Below, in pieces: positions 63,504 through 64,000 of a stretch of 64,000 nucleotides of DNA. How positions within the stretch are numbered: the first letter of the stretch is position 1; each line of letters begins with the position of its first letter. Under the pieces are notes generated by a model. That model was not told the origin of the DNA, searched no databases, and saw only the letters and a program-made list of their open reading frames with translations. The position numbers and the translations under genes are program-made. Source of the stretch: Herbivorax alkaliphila (lineage in GTDB: Bacteria > Bacillota > Clostridia > Acetivibrionales > Acetivibrionaceae); the NCBI RefSeq assembly GCF_030848475.1, contig NZ_JAVDDS010000002.1, positions 1-64,000 of the forward strand. Reading direction: 5' to 3'.

Positions 63504-64000
63504 TTAAAAATTATTAGCGTTGCCATTATTGTAATAAAATACTGCTATTTGAGTTCTGTCTCTTAGATTAAGTTTATTTAAAATGGTTGATATTTTGTTT
63601 TTTATAGTACCCTCAGTTAAAAATAAAGAATCTGCAATTTCCCTGTTTGTCATGCCCTTAGCTATATGTTTTATTATTTCAATTTCTGTATCGGATAAAA
63701 AATATTTATCAAAAGAAATTTCATCTGGAGAATTTAATAAATTAGGCAATTTAGTTGCAGCATTTTCGCCTACTAAAATATTTCCACTAAAAACAGTTTT
63801 TAAGGCAGAAATTATTTTTTCAGGGTATGAATTTTTCAGTACATAACCCTTTGCTCCCTGTTTTAAGGCTTCATATATATATTTATCATCGTCAAATGTT
63901 GTTAATACCAGAATTTTCATTTCGGGTTTAAATTCAAGAATTTTCTTAGTTGCAATTATACCATTGCATACTGGCATTTTAATGTCCATAAGTATTACGT
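63504..64000 (-). CDS. NarL/LuxR family response regulator (5' end beyond the window)
   Basis: The visible 165 or so residues start just before the phospho-acceptor (VILMDIKMPVCNG), continue through the receiver's Thr (LTTFDD) and Lys (YVLKNS), and end in a LuxR-type helix-turn-helix (LSDTEIEIIKHIAKGMTNREIADSLFLTEGTIKNKI). The start is missing because the window ends; the ATG at 63989 is internal. A partner kinase should lie further on. It probably controls the ABC exporter operon. Confidence 0.92.
   Translation of the reverse strand, partial: VILMDIKMPVCNGIIATKKILEFKPEMKILVLTTFDDDKYIYEALKQGAKGYVLKNSYPEKIISALKTVFSGNILVGENAATKLPNLLNSPDEISFDKYFLSDTEIEIIKHIAKGMTNREIADSLFLTEGTIKNKISTILNKLNLRDRTQIAVFYYNNGNANNF

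Overview
The window is a low-GC, purely chromosomal stretch of an anaerobic, spore-forming, cellulosome-producing clostridium. The best fit is the Acetivibrio/Hungateiclostridium (Clostridium thermocellum) group of the Oscillospirales. This rests on a GH9 cellulase ending in a type I dockerin, a cell-surface anchor with a type II-like cohesin plus three SLH modules, a spoVM microgene, a CIRCE-controlled hrcA-grpE-dnaK-dnaJ operon and near-universal AGGAGG ribosome binding sites. Species is not claimed. No tRNA, rRNA, CRISPR array, prophage or insertion sequence with a transposase was seen.

Layout. 1-13.4 kb: housekeeping genes lepA, hemW, the heat-shock operon running into prmA, rsmE and a CheY-like regulator, then yicC, remA, rpoZ and coaBC; gmk, often found between remA and rpoZ, is not here. 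13.4-17.8 kb: glyS and ppdK. 17.9-28.0 kb: the envelope and cellulose-degradation block (membrane-anchored beta-propeller protein, SdbA-like cohesin/SLH anchor, PIN-PhoH protein, a GT4 glycogen-synthase-like enzyme and a CelK-like GH9 cellulase). 28.5-41.8 kb: rnj, an orphan methyl-THF methyltransferase, tmcAL, a lipoprotein, cobT, 5-formyl-THF cyclo-ligase, rpoN, a solitary large serine recombinase, apgM, fur and a KDPG-aldolase-like protein lacking its Schiff-base lysine. 41.8-48 kb: sodium-pump decarboxylase beta and gamma subunits, then a microprotein/response-regulator/histidine-kinase/HtrA cluster. 48-53.4 kb: HD-GYP phosphodiesterase, glgA, nth and a diguanylate cyclase. 54-60.6 kb: spoVM, rpmB, recG, rsmD, coaD, small unknown genes and a nitroreductase. 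60.5-64 kb: an ABC-2 exporter operon and a response regulator cut by the window end.

The main unexplained signal lies between the genes. Two families of dispersed intergenic repeats recur across the window. Family 1 (about eight copies or partial copies) is a multi-hairpin element. It has a 5' motif GTGAACTCGTTTAG, a first hairpin, a second hairpin whose arms change in a compensatory way between copies while the loop ACTCAA stays fixed, a third hairpin, and a 3' tail TTAGAATAAGATAAA. In the full copies it follows a co-oriented gene, often within a few bases of the stop codon. Family 2 (three clear copies plus weaker ones) is a 55-75 nt element beginning GGTGCAT and ending TTTAATATATACCCTA. 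These look like transcribed structured repeats or non-autonomous palindromic mobile elements, and they are the best candidates for something undescribed.
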